From positions 63,471-127,470 of the forward strand of contig OENT01000158.1 of the NCBI GenBank assembly GCA_900239685.1: 64,000 nucleotides of DNA, written 5' to 3'. Below, one piece after another: positions 38,209 to 48,995 of the stretch (position 1 is the first letter of the stretch; each line of letters opens with the position of its first letter). This stretch comes from Rotaria macrura. Taxonomy: Eukaryota; Rotifera; Eurotatoria; Philodinida; Philodinidae. The notes beneath the pieces are model-generated. The model was not told where the DNA came from. It made no database searches and saw nothing but the letters and a program-made list of their open reading frames with translations. Position numbers and translations under genes: made by a program.

Positions 38209-41200
38209 AATTCACTTCTTTCTCAACACACTGAGCGAAGGAGGATTAAACATGGCGAGTGAGAGAGAGAGAGAACAAAGAAATTAATTGGAGAGACATA
38301 AGCAAAGGAATTTCATGTGCGCGTTGAATCCTTTTTTCGCTCGTTTCGTTGTTGCTTAAGTCGTTCTTACTGACCTTCCGTACCATTCTTAGGTATTCTA
38401 TGTCGCATTTATTGCGTACGTGACGCGCCATCGAGCAATTACACTCGGCTATCAAAATTTTGTTCGATTTTTTGCGCGCCCGATGATCTCCAGTTACATC
38501 ACGTTTCTCTGAGTAGCACGGCGCCGCCGTCTTAATCCGAGATTTTTCGCCCGTCACTTTTTCATTTCAATTGATCAAACGTATAACACGCAAGACGTGT
38601 TCACAATGCCTATAGATTTCTGTCGTTGCTCCCGTTGTTTTTTATCGATTGTGACTAGTACTACTTCTACTATCACTACTACTACTGCTGCTGCTGCAAT
38701 TAGCCGTTTGTTCAATTTGTTCGTGATGTAAATATTGACGAGCTCAATCTAGATAGTACCTCGACATACATATCCTAACCAGGTCCATGCAGTCGTCATG
38801 TCAATGTCTGAACCTACTTTTTCTCTATCTCATCAGTGTGCAGGTTGACTGAGTTTTTGTTTGTTCGATTAATTAGCTGAGAAACAAAGACTAAAATCCA
38901 TAGCCAAATATATAAAAGAAGTCACTCAAAAATCATGGAGGTAAAAAGACAACCTTGTAAATACACATTATGTTTTATTATTTATGTTGTAGCAATTGTT
39001 GAAAGAATAGCTGAAGAGATTATCATTTTTTATCATTAATTAAATAAAATTTCAGAAGATCAAACTTTCTTTCGAGGACACTCACTAATAAGAGCTATAA
39101 AGAATGACTATGATCAATCGTAGTTCTAATGCGGATCGATATTTCAATGACATTTCCTATACATCTGTGCATCTGAACCTATTTATGTATATTTATATAC
39201 ATGTATGTATGTGAGTGTGTGTATGTATGTTTGTACATAAATCCCCGTCAATGTCGTAGATTGCATTTAAAATGAAAGAAATGATAGCTTACTTGTAAAA
39301 AGAAATATTTGATAATAATTATGTATCATTGGTATACAAAAAAAACGGAAAAGATTTTGTTTCTTTTCGTTTTTTGACTATGTTCAATATTTTGTTCGAT
39401 GTGGCTTGATTGTATCTTGTCCTACTTCTACCAAGTAGGAATGTTACTTGTAAAAGTGATGAATGGAAAATAAAATGCGTTTGTGTGCACATTTTATTCC
39501 TCCATACACTAATTCATTTTCTCTAAATCCAGATCATAGTTTACTTGATCCCGTCGCCTATTGTTTTCTATAGGTCTTTCATTTCTATTATATGCTATTC
39601 CCGTCGTCTCAATCTACATAATCATCATTATCATCTTAGTATTTCTATATGATTGAATTGTATGTTCTCAATAATTGAATCTTATGGTTCTTAAGCTGAC
39701 GCAATGGTATATTCTCCATATTGATTAAACGACGATATTTGTATAAGATCAAATTTTTACACATGTAACAATAGAAAAATGTAAGCAGCTCAAGCAGGCT
39801 CAGTAGTCCACTCTATACACATGTATCTATTAAAGTCAAATTCATTCTTTTCATAAGAGACATATAAGCTTCTACATTTGTCATATGAGAATAATACTTG
39901 AATGGTAGCTAATCTGCCTCAAACAAAACGGTCTACTGCCTTTTGACGTATATGTCTCGAGACGTATACCTATCAGTTATAAGAATGCTTAAGTACATAG
40001 ATCACTATGTGATAGTTGAGCTACATAATCTGCATGATGTAAACAGATTTTCTACATGTACTAGCGAAACAAAAATAGAACGAACGTGACTTTCTCTCCG
40101 ATTAATACGCATGTATCATCTTTGCATTTATCGGAGTTAAATAACCTACATTTGAAATGAATGAAATATGATCTAAAGATGTACAAAACATAAAATTGAA
40201 CAAAAGTACGGTTTTAACTTGTAGAATTTGAAGGCAGTTGAGTAAATTTATTGTTTCGTCTTTGAATCGATCGATTTCGACACAATATGAAACTCATTAA
40301 CAGATTGATGTACAAAATGAATTCCAACTTGTGCCAAAAAACGATAGCTCAATTGTTTAGCATAATACCTGTTTAGTAAAGATCACATACTTCTTTTTTG
40401 TCTGTATTTCTCACACAAGTATTCGACGAATCGCATATATTAATGAATGAAAGCGAAATGAAATCAATATAAATATATGCTGACTAACTAATTTCTCATA
40501 TGAGCAAACATTCTCCAAATACAAGGGCTCTTTACTTATCAAAATTTCTATAGGCGAACATTTGCTCTTGTGTTTTTCTTTTGTAAAGATCAATATTAAT
40601 TAATTCGATATTGAAATAGTTTTTTGTTTCTTTATAAAAGATCATGTTTGGTTACGCATCGCATCATTTTTTTTGTCAGTTACACGTCTTTTTCTCACCT
40701 GCATTTTATAATAATGTCATATGCATGTATAAATACATATAAATGTATATATAAATACTAAATTGCGTAAGATAAATAACCTTCTGGTGATATTTGTTTT
40801 TTATTATTACTTAATTTATAAAAATGGCATACGTTCATTTCCTTCCTTATGGCGTAATACCAATTCAAGCAATATTGGTACTTGTTAGAATACGTGTTCA
40901 TCCTTTTGTACGATACCCTTTACGTATTAGTTATATGCAAATATCTCTTAGATGTAGTAAAACTATTCAATATATCGTTATTTTTCACTATCGACTGTGA
41001 AAGAAACAGATTTCCATGAGAATATATCGTCATGAAAAGTATTCTCAGATAATCGTTTATTTAATTGCTCGAATATCTGTCATGTTTATCGATTCCGAAT
41101 GAGTGAAAGATAGAATTTTGTTTACGTAAGAAATGTCAAGATATGTTCGTTTTCGTATCTTATCTACTTATTCACATAACTTACTTCTTTCGATCTAAGC

Positions 41201-41396
41201 AAAAGGAAAAAATGTTCTCTTGATCATCGATCGATGAAAAACAATAATAGTGACACAACAAGGACTTCTTATTTCATAGTAGGATTTCAAATATTTACTT
41301 TTTCTCCTCGTTAAGAAATGAATTGTGTTCAGTGTATACATATTAAATGTTGGTATTGACGGCACACACACTCATCTGTACTTATAATTTATTTTT

Positions 41397-41416
41397 TAGT
41401 TCATAGTTATGAACTA
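41397..41416. repeat. short palindrome, 9-bp arms
   Basis: The arm TAGTTCATA, a GT spacer and the reverse-complement arm TATGAACTA. It is isolated and no gene is adjacent. Confidence 0.7.
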
Positions 41417-42347
41417 TGATGCATGTGTACATTCAAATTTAAGTTAATAGTAGTTGAAAAATTGACACGTGGTAGAAGTATCATGTGGATGAAAGAAAAA
41501 GTAAGAAGATGATGGGGAGGAGGTAGATGCATGAGCCAGATAGTGGACCATAAGATTTTTATTAGTGTCAACTAAATCAGAACGAAGTTATGTATCTTTA
41601 CGAAAGTCAGAAAATAATGTAAACAATAAAGGACTGAATCTCAGATTATGAGACAGAACAATGTTTCGATATTGAAGATGTTGGAGTGTGGAAGGAGACG
41701 GCTGCAGTATCATTCACTCAACTGCTTGCCCCTTCATCGAGTTTAGCCATTTCACAATACGTGCATCGAATGTTTTCGAATAGAAAGTATGTTTTAAATC
41801 TACAACAGTCATCTTCAGAAAAGTATGATTATGACAGAAGAAAAAAATCCATATTTTTATTACTAAATAAGATTGTATCAAAGCATTATACTTCGTGTAT
41901 TCTATTTCATTCAGATATTATTCCTAAAGTTTAATATTGCTTTCAGAGTACGCACTCTTCACTCATTAAATTGAAAAATAAAATTCATGAATTGATTTGT
42001 TCGAACTTAATGAAACTAGGAATTTGTGGAAATTCAAGTGCTGTTTGAAGAATTTCATGTAACAACGCAATGACGTATAAAAACAAAGATTTTTTCTTCC
42101 TTTTAATGTAATTATTCATGATTATATCATGACTATATATCTGTAACGATGCACAATTAAGTTTCTTTTTCTATTTACAACATTCCAATTATTATTGTTA
42201 CGCATGAATTACCTTTCAATATGATAGATGTTTCGAGTCACCTGATATGATATTTTATAAATATACACAAAATTATGTCCATTTTATTTAGAGAAACAAA
42301 AAGAGTGAGAGAGATTCTCAGTCAATAGTCATTCTATCGAGATAAAA

Positions 42348-42722
42348 ATGTCTACTGCCCGTATAGCCCACCAAGACGCTGCACGTCAACCCGCTGCACG
42401 TCAACCCGCTGCTCACCATAAACCTAATCGTCGTCCTGTAATTGTCCCAAGGGTCCTACCTGTTCTTCAAGCACCGCAGTTTTCGAAACCAATCGATACA
42501 TTTGATAATAATACACCGCAAACAAAACAAAATCAAAAACATGATCCTCCACCAACATTGTCCAGTGATCAGAAGAGACGAATAGAACAAAATCTACCAG
42601 TTCATTTTCCAACAGTTTCTTTACAACAAAATTATCCTAAACAACCATTAGCACATCCACCTTCTAAACCAGTTCAATATCCTGAACTAAAACATACATC
42701 GAATTTACTGCACAATGCATGA
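42348..42722 (+). CDS. orphan Pro/Gln-rich disordered protein, 124 aa
   Basis: A single-exon ORF from ATG at 42348. The N-terminus carries a 15-nt tandem duplication giving AARQPAARQPA. The rest is rich in Pro, Gln, Asn and Lys with few hydrophobic residues and no Cys, so it is probably disordered. Base composition in the ORF is clearly less AT-rich than its flanks, and the antisense frame is shorter, which supports coding. There is no signal peptide, domain or relative that I recognise. More than 3.5 kb without called genes lies on each side. Confidence 0.55.
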   Translation: MSTARIAHQDAARQPAARQPAAHHKPNRRPVIVPRVLPVLQAPQFSKPIDTFDNNTPQTKQNQKHDPPPTLSSDQKRRIEQNLPVHFPTVSLQQNYPKQPLAHPPSKPVQYPELKHTSNLLHNA

Positions 42723-45700
42723 ATTCATTTTTTCATGTTGAATTTTTTTCGAGAAAAATCTATTCTTGGTAAGAAAAAATACAACTTCATGATATGATTA
42801 TTTTATTTCTTAACATATTTTTGCAATGATACAGAAGAAAAATCTTTATCGAAATCACATGAAGATTCAAATCGATGTGTACTGATGAGTAAATCTCATT
42901 GTCATTGTTGCATAATAAATTTGTTTTGTCTGTTTCGTGATGTTTCAGTAGGCGCAATACTTTATTCGGACATGACTGATGGAAAATGAAATATAGTAAT
43001 TATAACAGACATTGTTCTCTTCTATTATTCGATGACTGTGAATTTTTTTTAATGAGTAAGAAGAGAATAAGAAAAACTAATTAGTTATTTGAGCTAACAC
43101 AATCACTCCTTACTGACCGACTATCAACAATCACGAATGCAACAGAAAGAAAAGAAGAAAATAATGAAGTATTTATGTAGATTCAAGTGATTTTCGTTCT
43201 CCATAAGTAATGTCTAGATAGAATAGAGCACAGATAAGTTCAAATCTTCTGTACGACAGTAATCGGATATGGACAATTGAAAACAAGCGATTCATCATTC
43301 TTTCTTTTTAAATTATGATCACATTTAAATCATGTCTGAAAAAAAATAGATTTCGATGACTTAATTTCATCAATTAAAATGTTCAGAATGAATTTTATTA
43401 CACTTTTCAAATCTAAAAATATCTTAGCATTGTAGCTATCAGCATGCTTATAACTAGATTCTCAATCTAATTCTCATCTATTCTAAAACATAGACATTAC
43501 ATTTTTCATCGATGAAAGAAAATATACCATCGAAAGGCTTACTGGATTGAACAACCTATGACTCTCTTTTAAGAAACCCTCATAGTTAAACAGTATCATT
43601 CATGTGGACTCACGCACATACAATGTCGCATGAAATTATGCGATTTATCTATAGACAACAGCTTACAATCAATATTATCAAACATTTCCATAAAAGTTTC
43701 AAGAAGAGAAAAGTTGCGGTGACAATTAATCAACTTATCACCATCTACATTTTCATTCATTTTAATAGAATGAAATCACTTACTGCTTGACATCGGATCT
43801 TTCGATGTTAATTTCTTCTAGCATTGTTCTTTAGTTCATTTCAATGAAATCTGTTGAAACTATGATATTATTTTCATAGGAATAAGAACATACTCAAACT
43901 GTTTGTAATCGATCGATCAATCGAAAAAAAATGAAGTACCTCAATAGATAAGAGCCATACATCGGTGATGTTTGTACGTGGTACATGTTTCAAAAAGATC
44001 ATACATAGAATCCGATTGTGAATAGTTATCATTGATATCTAATTAAATTTGCATGAAAAATGAGACTTGTGACTGAATACAGAATATGCAAATGTGAACT
44101 AGAATCCCATTATTTTTGTCACAATCGAAATGAGTTGACTTAACATGTGAGGATAAACAATGACAAAAGACAAAAATTACGAAAATCAACCAAGATGACA
44201 TAATATTTATAAATATCAAAGCTTCAATCAATATATTGCATCGGTTCCTTAGACAAACATTATCGTATGTACATCGTATGACAAATCTAAAATTCAACAA
44301 TCGGTAATACTCATTGTGTCAGATTCAACAATCCGAAGAATCAGCGATCAGATATCATGAACAAGAAAAGTGATACAAAAATAAATCTATGCAATTTAAC
44401 TTTCATTGTAATGAGTGTCTCATAATAAATGACCCAATTTTGTTTTCTTGTTTTTTCGAGATACTTAAAATCAATCTAAAATGATCTACTCAACTCATTC
44501 AATAGACAATACATCGTTCAACAAAAATATCGACTTCACTTTTCACACAAATTTATTTTCGTTGACGCAAAATTCAAAGCACGAACATTCATACTATTGT
44601 TCAATTGAGACAAGAAAAACAACTGAAAAAGTGATGAAAGCTTTTTAATAATGGTTCTAATCAAATCTCATCAATGTTATCGAATTCTACGAAAAATTTT
44701 ACTCGATTTAATGTATTTTGAAAAATTTTCTGAACAAAATATTTGTGAGGAAAAGATTCGAATTATAAAATAGGAGAACACAGAGAAATAATAATGTTTT
44801 CCGGATAGACGTATCCTATTGTTGTAGCTTTATTCAAGTGAATGTTTACGTTATCTTTATTAGAATAAAATTCTGCATGTGACGTGATAAAAATTATCCT
44901 TTCATAGACCAACTCTGCCCCATTGATAAATATAATTTTCAAAATTGCATGTGGAAACAGTACTAGTAGGTAGTTCAGTGTCTTTTTCTCCCAACAAATA
45001 CTGTCAAGTTGCTTGCAACGACTGAAGAAATATAGAACACGAACTTCTGTAACAATGGATGTAAAATACTTTACGTTCATCCTCGATTTTGATCAGTATT
45101 GACTAGCATATATCGATTGATATCAATAGAAAATCGAATAGATGTTGGTGCTTTGAATTACTCGTCAACAAGAAATACCTATTCGAAAAATGAACTCAAC
45201 ATTTTTGTAGAACAATGAATTCTCTATTGAATAAACTGATTTTAAACATATTATGGATCATTTATGATGAGGAAATCGTTAGTATAGAAATTTTAAGAAC
45301 TAATTTCTGATCTTGACTTCTAAAATCTGTTTCTCGAGTGGTTACACACATAAAGAAAAAGATACTGTTGAAAACAATTATAATTAATTTGAGAAAAAGG
45401 CAATATCTTATATATTTCACGATGGCTAGCCAAGTTTTTTTTCCTCATCAATAACAATAAGTACCAATCAAATCGGTTTTTCATTCCATATGTGACAATA
45501 ATCATCTTTTATTATCTTAAGATTAAAAAAAACGCATTCTGCTCATTTTCTACATATTTTAAAATCAATCACTTTGATTGCAGATTGAAACCTTCCTGAA
45601 ATGTAAAAAAAAAACATTTCTATTCACTCGCTTACTTTATATTTTGCAATCTTTTAAAATTTAAACTACAAGAATGAGTAAATCGTGAATATCACATTTT

Positions 45701-46001
45701 CTGAGAAAGCTATGACATGTTTGAATCTAATACAATACCGCATTACGAGTTTTGTTAGTTATCGTATGTAGACTCGTTGTCGTGGAGTCACTCATCAGAT
45801 ACTGTATCTATTATGAATGATATTGTCATCGTTAAAATTCTTCACGAATTTAATTTAGACCAGTGAATAAGTATATTACGATATAAGATATATAAAATAG
45901 AACTGTATTCAACAAAAACCGTGACGAAGAGATATTGACGTTACAGTGAAGTTATATTTTATGCCGCTGTTGACTTTCGGAACGTATACTACTTGACATA
46001 T
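42723..46001. other. 3.3-kb AT-rich intergenic region, nothing recognised
   Basis: Only short, motif-free open frames are present, the longest a 105-codon minus-strand frame at 44763-45080. There are no microsatellites of note. The region ends at the hAT-like element at 46010. Confidence 0.5.
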
Positions 46002-46728
46002 TGAAGCACCAGGGGTGGTGCAAAAGGGTTAGAGAGGGGGGGGGAGGGGTTCAATCATAAAATCGGAGAAAACTATTAGATAGCTTTCTGCAAGGGGAAA
46101 ACCGTTCATTTGTGATTTTTCTGGCTTAAATCAATTGATTTTACTAAAAAATCACAAAAATCAAGAAAATTCGATTGAAGCTGTCTCACCCTAGATTGAT
46201 ATTTTGAAGAACAAGGATACAACATTTTATTGTTTTAATCGACCCACTCATTTTTTTATTTTTTTTTATTTTAAATCAAAAAAATCAGCCGTTTCGTGCT
46301 TGCCTTTCTCCGACATTGAGGAAAATTATATATTAGTTCTCCGAAAACCGGAGAAAACTATGCAGCAGCATTCTCCAAATTTGGAGAGAAATTATCCATT
46401 AGTTTCCTCCAAAACTGAAGAAAATGATCCATTAGATTTCTCCAACACTAGAGGTATTACGTAGGGGCTTTCTCCAAAATCGGAGAAAATGATTCATTAG
46501 ATTTCTTCAAAATCGGAGAAAATGATTCATTAGATTACTCCGAAACCGGAGAAAACTATGCAGCAGCATTTCTCCAAACAGTGGTGAACTTCTTTGTAAA
46601 AACATTCACCCAACTTAAAAATGATCCATCAAAATTTTCGAAATCGGAGAAATTCCAGGTCAACTGAGCAAGGGGGTGGCCTCCTCCCCCCCCCCCCCCC
46701 CCCCCTATGGTCCTTCCCTGTGAAACAC
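46002..46728. mobile_element. hAT-like non-autonomous element with 8-bp target duplication
   Basis: The element proper is 46010-46720 (711 bp). It begins CAGGGGTGG and ends in the reverse complement of CAGGGAAGG, the terminal form typical of hAT transposons. The flanks are TGAAGCAC (46002-46009) and TGAAACAC (46721-46728), an 8-bp duplication with one mismatch, the length hAT elements make. It encodes no transposase; the plus-strand ORF at 46204-46464 is built from the internal repeats. Inside are a run of nine G near the left end, a run of about 20 C near the right end, and an array of small palindromic units. Confidence 0.75.
46336..46600. repeat. array of TCTCC...GGAGA palindromic units inside the hAT-like element
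   Basis: About six degenerate units of 35-45 bp, each with a small inverted repeat (TTCTCC plus a spacer of about 6 nt plus GGAGAA), separated by ATGATCCATTAGA- or CTATGCAGCAGC-type linkers. Single further units lie at about 46055 and 46640. The pattern suggests amplification of a subterminal repeat, which in hAT elements can be transposase-binding sites. Confidence 0.75.
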
Positions 46729-47718
46729 ACGCATGTTTGACAAAATTGCGTGATATTTGATTTAGATTTCAATCAGAAAAGAATCAATGATCCTCATGTA
46801 ACTTATTAGTTTATTGGAAAATTCAATCAGAACTTCACACGAAATGAAAGCGAGAATTGATTTTCATGAAATAAAAATCACAGTAAATAACTCTTTGATG
46901 AGATTAATTTTTATTCAGAAGTAAAACTGATACGAGTTGAATATTTGAAAAAGATTCACTATACTTCCCATGAATCATCTAATCGATGTTGAGCTGATAA
47001 AATTTTCCAAAAATTCTGAAAGATTTTTGTTCTCTTTTTTTAGAATGAGATTTAAAAAGTAAGGAAACAAAACTTTGTTTTGCTTCTCGAAAAAAAATAT
47101 TTCACTTGATTCACCTTGTAAGATATACATAATTTAACAACAGTGCAACGAAGTAAGCATTTCAGACTGATGACATTAGAAAATCTATGATAATAATATT
47201 TGAAATCGTTTCCTTCCGGGATTTATGAAAGCATAAAAATTATTTCAATTAAAAATGAAATAACGATGCATTAAATCAAACAATGCAGGTCGTAAGTTTA
47301 ACTATTTATATAGTTGTTCTTCTAATGAGAAACTGACCGTATTCTGAATGTTAGAAGATCTATAAAATTAGCAAAGATGTATCTCTCATTGAACTGATTG
47401 TTCCTCTTTCGATGATATGTTTATTTGAAATGAAAATAATATTTATATTTTTTCGATTAATCGAAAGCAATAACATTTCAGTTCTTTTCGATTTTCAAGT
47501 GTCGATAAATTTTTATAAGAATTCCATTCCAATCAATACATACACTTGTTTTCCTTTATTAATGGATGAAACGATAGATTGTGTGTCTTCGAGTTATGGT
47601 AATAATTATATAAAACTTCTAATAAAACACAAAAAAAACAAGAGAAAAAGAAATCAAACTCTCAAAGATACTTTATGGCAAATATTTAATAACTGTTTCG
47701 TTTCATGTCAATCTTAGT
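46729..47718. other. spacer downstream of the NK2 homeobox gene
   Basis: About 1 kb of AT-rich DNA that should include the 3' UTR of the minus-strand homeobox gene. A 101-codon plus-strand ORF (47412-47717) ends next to the homeobox stop codon; it is Lys/Asn/Ile-rich without a motif and I treat it as chance. Confidence 0.5.
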
Positions 47719-48841
47719 TTAGGTTGTTGGAAAAAATAATTTTTTTGAAAGTGCCCATTGTGAAAGGATAAACTGTTGGAATAGATCAATATTGTCACAT
47801 TTCATATGTTGTCTGTCATTAAGTAGTATACTGGGAGGAGTATCATTCTTGCATGATAATGATGCTTCGACTAATGAGCTGTTACTGCTTGTTATTGACG
47901 GACCATGCATGCGTTGACTAGGAACTGCTGCTGTTGATGATGATGATGATGATGAAAGAGGATAACGTTGTTGATGACATGGTCGACCATTTCGAATGAG
48001 TACTGGTACTGCTACACGTCGAGGTGTCGAGATTGTCGTGTCAAGTAAACCTTTCATGAGAAAATCGATACAAATAAATGAAGAGAATTACAATCTTACT
48101 TTTGTCGGGACGCGAACGTTTCATCTTATAGCGATCTAATATAAATAAAAGAAGTTTCCATTAGTTGTTCGTTTCTTATTTTTTGTGTGATGGAAAATAA
48201 AAATTTTTCTTACGATTTTGAAACCAAATTTTCACTTGAGTTGCTGATAAATTTATTGCACTAGCTAAATGTTCTCGTTCGGGTGCTATGAAAATAAAAT
48301 ATACGAATAAGACACATAATGAATAATTAAGACTAATATATATATATTTTTTTTTCTTTTTCTTACCAGATAAATAACGTTGTTGACGAAAACGTCTTTC
48401 TAGTTCAAATGTTTGTTGTTTAGTAAACAGAACACGTCTTTTACGTCGTTTCGATGCTTCATGATGATGAATATGTTCTTGTTGAAGATATTTTGATGCT
48501 TCACTATCTTCTGATGTTGTACTACTATGAATAGGAATCCTATTCAATGTTTTTTGCTCATCATCATCATCATCATCCTCTTCATCATCATTTGATGAAT
48601 CATAATAAGATGACGAAGCAGATGAATGATTATCATTCTCTAAGTAAACAAGTCATTTAAATACGTTTAAGAAATCATATTTCTTTTGTTATTCTTTGAA
48701 ATTCCATTCTATGTTCTTACCAATATCATCTAATGAATTAACATTAAAAGTGCTCGATGTCGTTGTTGTTGGTACTACTGGTGGTATATCTTTTTTATTA
48801 TCATTCTGTGAAAGTAAATATTGTACAGAAAAATTCTTCAT
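47719..48841 (-). CDS. NKX2-2: NK2-class homeobox transcription factor (NKX2-2/vnd-like), five exons, 277 aa
   Basis: DNA-binding developmental regulator. Exons (minus): 48841-48721, 48639-48367, 48285-48214, 48135-48100, 48050-47719; total 834 nt in frame. The TN/eh1-like motif FSVQYLL is at residues 4-10, the Groucho-binding position in NK proteins. An acidic Asp/Glu run precedes the homeodomain (about residues 105-164: [47 protein letters not shown]), with His52 and the NK2-diagnostic Tyr54. The NK2-specific domain follows at about 175-194 ([18 protein letters not shown]), close to NKX2-2. Two introns cut the homeodomain, inside codons 28 and 52. Ser and His runs are present. Length is near vertebrate NKX2-2 (273 aa). 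The homeodomain alone would also fit NKX2-1, so subfamily is the less certain part. It probably acts in neural or endodermal patterning, by family knowledge. Confidence 0.92.
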
Positions 48842-48966
48842 TTTCATATATTAATCGACGTTGATTAAAACATAAAGATGGAAATTAAAAAACACAGAGA
48901 ATCGTTTGCCGGAAAACAAGCTAAATATTCTGCTCTTCTTCCTCGTCGTTGTCGTCGTCTTCTTTC

Positions 48967-48995
48967 CCTCTCCTCTCTCTCTCTCTCTCTCTCTA
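48967..48995. repeat. CT dinucleotide microsatellite
   Basis: An alternating CT tract about 130-150 bp upstream of the homeobox start codon (minus-strand gene). Confidence 0.85.

Larger units (their letters stand above)
37846..42347. other. 4.5-kb intergenic region upstream of the CBM14 gene
   Basis: The first kilobase is pyrimidine-rich on the plus strand (CT tracts at about 38027-38076 and 38165-38208, ACT/GCT trinucleotides near 38651-38696) and less AT-rich than the rest, which suits a promoter region for the minus-strand CBM14 gene. The remainder is AT-rich. A short palindrome lies at 41397-41416. The open frame at 38246-38557 lacks an ATG start and is not called. Confidence 0.5.

Noticed and set aside
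38246..38557. 103-codon minus-strand ORF upstream of the CBM14 gene
   Set aside because: Starts at GTG; the nearby ATG is out of frame and stops after three codons. No motif. Probably promoter-region sequence.
41686..41934. 82-codon plus-strand ORF
   Set aside because: No ATG at the ORF start, no motif, composition like the flanks.
44763..45080. 105-codon minus-strand ORF
   Set aside because: Composition like surrounding non-coding DNA, no motif, no splice or neighbour support.
46204..46464. 86-codon ORF within the hAT-like element
   Set aside because: Built from the palindromic repeat units; not a transposase.
47412..47717. 101-codon plus-strand ORF convergent with the homeobox gene
   Set aside because: Ile/Asn/Lys-rich without motif, within the probable 3' UTR region of the homeobox gene.
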